A DNA stretch of 23,707 bases, from positions 142,382 to 166,088 of the forward strand of contig NWUY0300013497.1 in NCBI GenBank assembly GCA_004151065.3, written 5' to 3'. The position numbers were made by a program, and so were the translations under genes. The stretch's first letter is position 1. Each line of letters starts with the position of its first letter. Origin of the DNA: Larix sibirica. Lineage: Eukaryota; Streptophyta; Pinopsida; Pinales; Pinaceae. Below, one piece after another: positions 19,741 through 23,707 of this stretch. The notes below the pieces were generated by a model, which was not told the DNA's origin, did not search any database, and worked only from the letters and a program-made list of their open reading frames with translations.

Positions 19741-20897
19741 ACTTTTTCTTGTGAAACCAGCGATGAATCCAGCGATGAATATGATGAAATAAAATTTGGC
19801 CAATATCATTTTGCTTCAAAACTCACTTTACTATCAATGAAACCAAGAAAATAGAGTTAATCATCACACTGCCGATTTCAATACAAAATTATGTAAGAGT
19901 AAGATTTTTAATGAATATTGTGTGTCTTGGGTTATAAAGTTTTCATGTATGGTGAATAATAAGGAGTAAGGCAATCTTATATTTTTCTATATGAATGGGC
20001 TAACGGAACATCATGCAAAGCAGCTGGTCCTGGTTTAAAATTATGTTAATAGTTTGTTTAAATGAATAAAAAATTAAAGTTTTTTATTACAAAGATTTAG
20101 TTAAAGCCAATAAATTTGTCTCTATGTAGGGTGTGCACCAAGTTTTTCACTCTTACACCACCAAAATATTTTCTACAATTAGCTTTCCTCCCTTCGTCAT
20201 CACAAGAACGCCATGACCTAATATACCTATTGTTATCGAATCCACGAATTTTATTGAAGCCTTGACATAAGGGAAGAGCTCTGGTAAACGAAATTCATAA
20301 TCATATTATAAAGCTTGGAAGGCTATTCTGAAGGCAATTAAAGGAATGCTGATATTACTCATCACTGTTATGCCCATTGTCTTCATTAACATTTAGTCCA
20401 TACATGGATCTAACAACATATGAATAATGTGAACAATTCACTATTAAGACCGAATATTTGAATGTTTCTGTTAGGAATAGAACTGTCACAAGCATAAGTA
20501 GGTGCAAGAATGGCTAGAATGATTTAAGTCATTTATTAGTTTTTGCCAAGGCAGGGATTATAGCAATGGGTTAATTGTCAAAATTAATTTGACTTTTTAT
20601 CAATTTTATCAATTTAATAGTAGTTTTGTAATGTTAGACAAAAAATACATATTAATTTTAATTTTTTAAAATAATAAAATGTATTTTTAATTCTTGAAAT
20701 TATAAAATATTGTTTTGTTATTGGTTATAATGTTTGATTTGACAAAATACTCCTGGTTGGAGGTGACAATTATTCAAAAATAAAATATTTTATTTAAAAA
20801 AAATAATTCTCAAATTGACACATAGTCATACATACTACATATAATAACTTTCTTTGTGATAACCCTCTTGTAGATAACGATAAAGATAAGAATGACA
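19741..20897. other. AT-rich intergenic stretch
   Basis: No convincing frame. The part at about 20560-20830 is extremely AT-rich with many short palindromes expected by chance, including a 10-bp pair at 20641-20650 and 20679-20688. No element boundary could be fixed. Confidence 0.5.
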
Positions 20898-20949
20898 GGG
20901 GGTTAGGGGGATGCTAGGGTTAGGGTTTGAGTATTGTGTAGGGTTTGGG
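20898..20949 (+). repeat. Short degenerate telomere-like block
   Basis: G-rich sequence with ctagggttagggtttg at 20914-20929 and tagggtttggg at 20939-20949. Both resemble the plant telomere unit TTTAGGG in degenerate form. It is too short to be a true interstitial telomere array; telo-box motifs (AAACCCTA and its complement) are also common in plant promoters. Confidence 0.45.
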
Positions 20950-21079
20950 CAATTGCTAGAGCCATGGGAAAGATGACTGGTGGGTGTGTAGTACTACTTG
21001 GAGGCAAGTTGATTCACCAAATAAACCTAGTACCAACAAAGAATAAAAAAAGTGGGAATAAGCTGTTTCGACCGCCCTC

Positions 21080-21528
21080 ATCCTGTCATCTCAGTGCTCT
21101 GTGTTTTTCTCAGTGGTTTGCCTATTTTCACTGTTGATTTCTTACTCTTTTTGCGGGGGTTTGTCGAGTCACGTGATGCAGTGTTTATTATTTTACTGCA
21201 GGTACCTCTTACTATTTTGGGTTTGTGACCACACTGTGGGGTTAACATTTTGGTTACTGCATTTCTACTACAGACTAACCTTTCTCCGATATTTGTGGTG
21301 GTGGGTCTCTGGATTTGCGTTTTTTGTCCGATTATCGTGGTTTTGTACTTACTACTCATAACGATTTTATGGGGTTTTCTTATGTTATTATAAACAACAT
21401 TTGAACCTCCATTATCTGCTATCATTTTCATTTTGTGCACACCTATTTTTGTCGACGTCACGATATACTATTCTGGACAGTCGCCGGTTGGTTTTTGGAC
21501 AGGTGTCCTGGTCTTCCTTACCTCCATT
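21080..21528 (+). mobile_element. LINE 5' leader (putative 5' UTR)
   Basis: About 450 bp of G/T-rich plus-strand sequence directly upstream of ORF1, with no long convincing frame of its own. The composition changes near 21080-21100, which I take as the approximate element start. No target-site duplication can be checked because the 3' end is outside the window. The 127-codon minus-strand frame over this region is a shadow of the skewed composition. Confidence 0.5.
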
Positions 21529-23060
21529 ATGTCGGGGTTTTCTGCTCCTTTTCATTCAGTTGAGAATGACCTCTTGGCGGGTGGGTCGCAGTCCTGGGGG
21601 GATAAGGGTGTTGGGCACTCTGGTTCAAGGGCTAGACGTCAATGTAAACTGAAGGCCCTCAAGACCACTGATTTTATTGAACAGTATGTCATTGTAGAAG
21701 ATTTGAACCTGGACAGACTTGAATTGATGGCTCGCAGGGCTATTGTCGGACGACTAGAGTTCACCATAGGTTCAAAGGAAGAACTACTGGATTGGGTCAA
21801 TAAACATTGGACTCCTTTAATGGGACTCCCACCTAGAGTTAATCTACTGATAAATGGTTGGATATTATTCATTTTTCCTTTGGAGGAACATGTTGGGACT
21901 ATCCTGGCCAGTAAATGGGCATTCAAGGATGGGTCTTTATTTTTGAAGAAGTGGCACCTGGGGTTTGATCCCTTGAAGGAGTCCCTTTCTATTCGGCATC
22001 TCTAGATGCTCCTTCCCGGTTTCCCCCTGGTGCTCTGGACTGAGGATATCTTGACGGGTTTGGCCAATAAAGTTGGTACTTTTGTTCGGTCTGATAAGAA
22101 CTCACTGTTTGGGATTGAGAAGAGAGTTGCACGTGTTATGGTTGAATTTGACCTCAACAAGGGATTATCGGTTGAGGTCAAGATTCTTTAGGGTAAGTTA
22201 ACTTTCAGACAGAGGCTGGAATTTTATGGGGTACCCTTCCGTTGCTTCAAATGTAGATGTACCGGTCATGTTATGGCTAGATGCCCACTCCTTATGTGCT
22301 CTGGTTTAGTGACTAAGGGGGTAGGCGCTTTGTCCTCCTTGTATTCTGCTGCTGCTGAGGATGAACCTACATTGGCCTCAATTCCACGAGTAAGTCATCT
22401 TCCATTAATTCCCTACAGAAGGAACTTCCTAAGGAGGGATTAGATTTCATTTTAAATGTTGAGAATTATTTCACTAAGAGGATTGTTGAAGGGAACCTTA
22501 GGCTCAACCCTAAAGGTTTCTTCGAGGAAAGTCCATGTACCCTAACTGAGGGTTATGCGGACCATGTGCCGAGGGCTGTCTCCCCTTCGGAACTTCCTCT
22601 ACTTGACGGTATTATAGACCCCCCACCTATTGCAATTGTACCTTCCTCGACCCCCATACTGGAACCTTCTAACACTACACTGGTTATATCTTTGGGGTTT
22701 CCACAGAACACTTCCTCCCCTCCGGCCAAATTTGTTAATGAATTGGACGGTCCCTCGAACCTTTTGGAAACCGTCCTGGGCTCCCCATACTTGTCTAACA
22801 CTTTCATGCCATTGTCTATTTACTCAAAAAACCCATCATCGAACCCTGCTGTCAAACCTTTTACTCCTGATAAGTTCATCAATGTTACTATTTGGAAAAC
22901 TAAATGGAAGGGATTGGCTAGGGGAGACACAATTTCGGCTGAGAATTACACTCCATTTTCTACTAGACTTGCTCAAACTGAGGTACATTGTGACTCTTCC
23001 AACCCTAATCACTATACCGAGGCTCTTAGAGATGCTACGCCTCTATCGGTGGTTCCTTAA
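21529..23060 (+). pseudogene. LINE (L1-type) ORF1, DUF4283-like plus CCHC knuckle, broken
   Basis: ORF1 proteins of plant L1 elements bind the element RNA. I start at ATG 21529 (MSGFSAPFHS); a frame-compatible ATG at 21433 lies in the leader-like stretch. After a basic segment (GSRARRQCKLK), 21649-22190 resembles the DUF4283 fold region, with ARRAIVGRLEF, HLGFDPLKES, then LPGFPLVLWTED and IEKRVARVMVEFDL. A zinc knuckle of form CX2CX4HX4C sits at 22243-22284 (CFKCRCTGHVMARC). A Pro/Ser-rich C-terminal part follows to TAA at 23058-23060. The frame is interrupted by TAG at 22003-22005 and 22189-22191 and by a frameshift between about 22365 and 22441, which moves the reading from frame 1 to frame 3. 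It is therefore nonfunctional. Confidence 0.88.
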
Positions 23061-23707
23061 TGTTAATCTTGACTCTTAATGTCCGGGGGTTGGGAAAGGC
23101 TACCAGGACTAGGGCCTTATCCCATATCTTCAAAACTACTAGTCCACATATTATCCTGTTACAAGAAGCGATGTGTTCGGACATGGCAGCCATCTAGAAA
23201 CTTTCCTCAATCCTCCCAGGCTGGGAATTCTCGGCCATCGATGCTATGGGTCAGTCGGGGGGGATCATTGCGGGCTGGAATCCTGTTTATTTCCTTTTTC
23301 ATGCTTATAGAACTCAGTGGGGCTTGTTACTAAATGGCCAATGTTTGAGTTTGCATTTTCCGATTACTGTCTTTAATATATATGGACCATACAAAGATCG
23401 TGGCAGGTTTTGGGACTCTCTAAGGGCTTCAGGTATACTTAATACCCCTAATCTCTTAATTGTAGGTGATCTCAATTTTACCTGTCAAGTTGGAGATATC
23501 TGGGGCTCTCATGCTCACCTGGATGATATGCTCGATTATTTCAATGAGATGTTGCACTCTTGTGATCTTATTGATGTTCTTCCTTGTGTTCCCGGTCCTA
23601 CCTAGACCAATGGAAGGGCGAGCTCGGCAGGGATTCAGAAAAGGTTGGATAAGTTTTTGGTCAAAACCGGCCTTATCAATAGATGGGAGAGGCACAGATC
23701 TTGGGTG
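23060..23707 (+). pseudogene. LINE ORF2, endonuclease domain, broken and cut by window end
   Basis: This is the N-terminal apurinic-like endonuclease (EEP fold) of an L1-type ORF2, which nicks target DNA before reverse transcription. Start ATG 23060 overlaps the ORF1 stop. Expected catalytic landmarks appear in order: Asn7 in TLNVRGLG, Glu36 in LLQEAMC, Tyr108 in NIYGPYKD, Asp137 and Asn139 in VGDLNF. TNGR and RLDKFLV follow, as is usual in plant LINEs. The frame has TAG at codon 46 (23195-23197) and at codon 182 (23603-23605), the latter where this family normally has Trp before TNGR. The SDH motif and reverse transcriptase would lie beyond the window. Confidence 0.92.

Larger units (their letters stand above)
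21080..23707 (+). mobile_element. 5' part of a plant L1-like LINE
   Basis: Leader, ORF1 and ORF2 endonuclease stand in the canonical order on the plus strand. The element looks 5'-complete or nearly so, which is uncommon since most LINE copies are 5'-truncated. Four in-frame stops and one frameshift in about 2.2 kb of coding sequence show it is inactive but not very old. Confidence 0.88.

Noticed and set aside
20641-20688. Hairpin with 10-bp arms aaaaatacat / atgtattttt
   Set aside because: Expected by chance in a stretch this AT-rich; no target-site duplication or terminal repeat supports a MITE.
21639-21926. Minus-strand frames inside the LINE (also 21078-21461, 22553-22807, 23456-23695)
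   Set aside because: They lie antisense to recognisable ORF1, leader or ORF2 sequence and have no motif of their own.

Overview
The window reads as repeat-rich, AT-rich nuclear DNA of a seed plant. Two sequences support this. One is the C-terminal half of a SAR1-type COPII GTPase, present as a broken copy. The other is a plant-type L1/LINE whose ORF1 combines a DUF4283-like region with a CCHC zinc knuckle. A large-genome gymnosperm is a plausible guess, but nothing here proves it. No intact protein-coding gene was found, and no operon-like, CRISPR or phage system is present.

Layout. Positions 1-6415 and 6417-12835 are two nearly identical copies of one ~6.4 kb segment in direct tandem. They are separated by a single N at 6416, and both begin at the same base of an identical (TA)11 tract. 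Over about 6.1 kb I found only four substituted bases, then about 8% difference in a ~200 bp patch near the right end. This looks more like an unmerged duplicate contig than biology. Each copy holds, in order: a GC-rich dispersed repeat (~0.3-0.45 kb), exon-like open segments of unknown identity (~0.8-2.1 kb), nested AT-rich tandem repeats (1.76-1.87 and 2.24-3.04 kb), a minus-strand G/T-rich stretch resembling a LINE 3' end (~3.1-3.5 kb), a gene-like GC-richer stretch with a candidate 99-bp intron (~3.6-4.7 kb), and decayed minus-strand reading frames (~4.8-6.2 kb).

From 12.8 to 21 kb is single-copy-looking intergenic DNA. It contains the SAR1 pseudogene (14433-14756), a few exon-like scraps, a 43-bp x 4 tandem array (16082-16253), a hairpin and direct-repeat cluster (16550-16665), a second member of the GC-rich dispersed repeat (~18.45 kb), a 208-bp-spaced direct repeat beside another N, an exact 40-bp tandem duplication, a G/T-rich LINE-like tail and a short degenerate telomere-like block.

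From about 21.08 kb to the window end lies the 5' part of a plus-strand LINE: a G/T-rich leader, ORF1, and the endonuclease domain of ORF2, which runs off the edge. ORF1 and ORF2 touch as TAATG. The element is dead: it has four in-frame TAG codons, three in CTAG context, and one frameshift.

The parts show no sign of working together. The window is mainly of interest for an assembly-quality question, for the decay pattern and ORF junction of the LINE, and for several small unexplained repeats.
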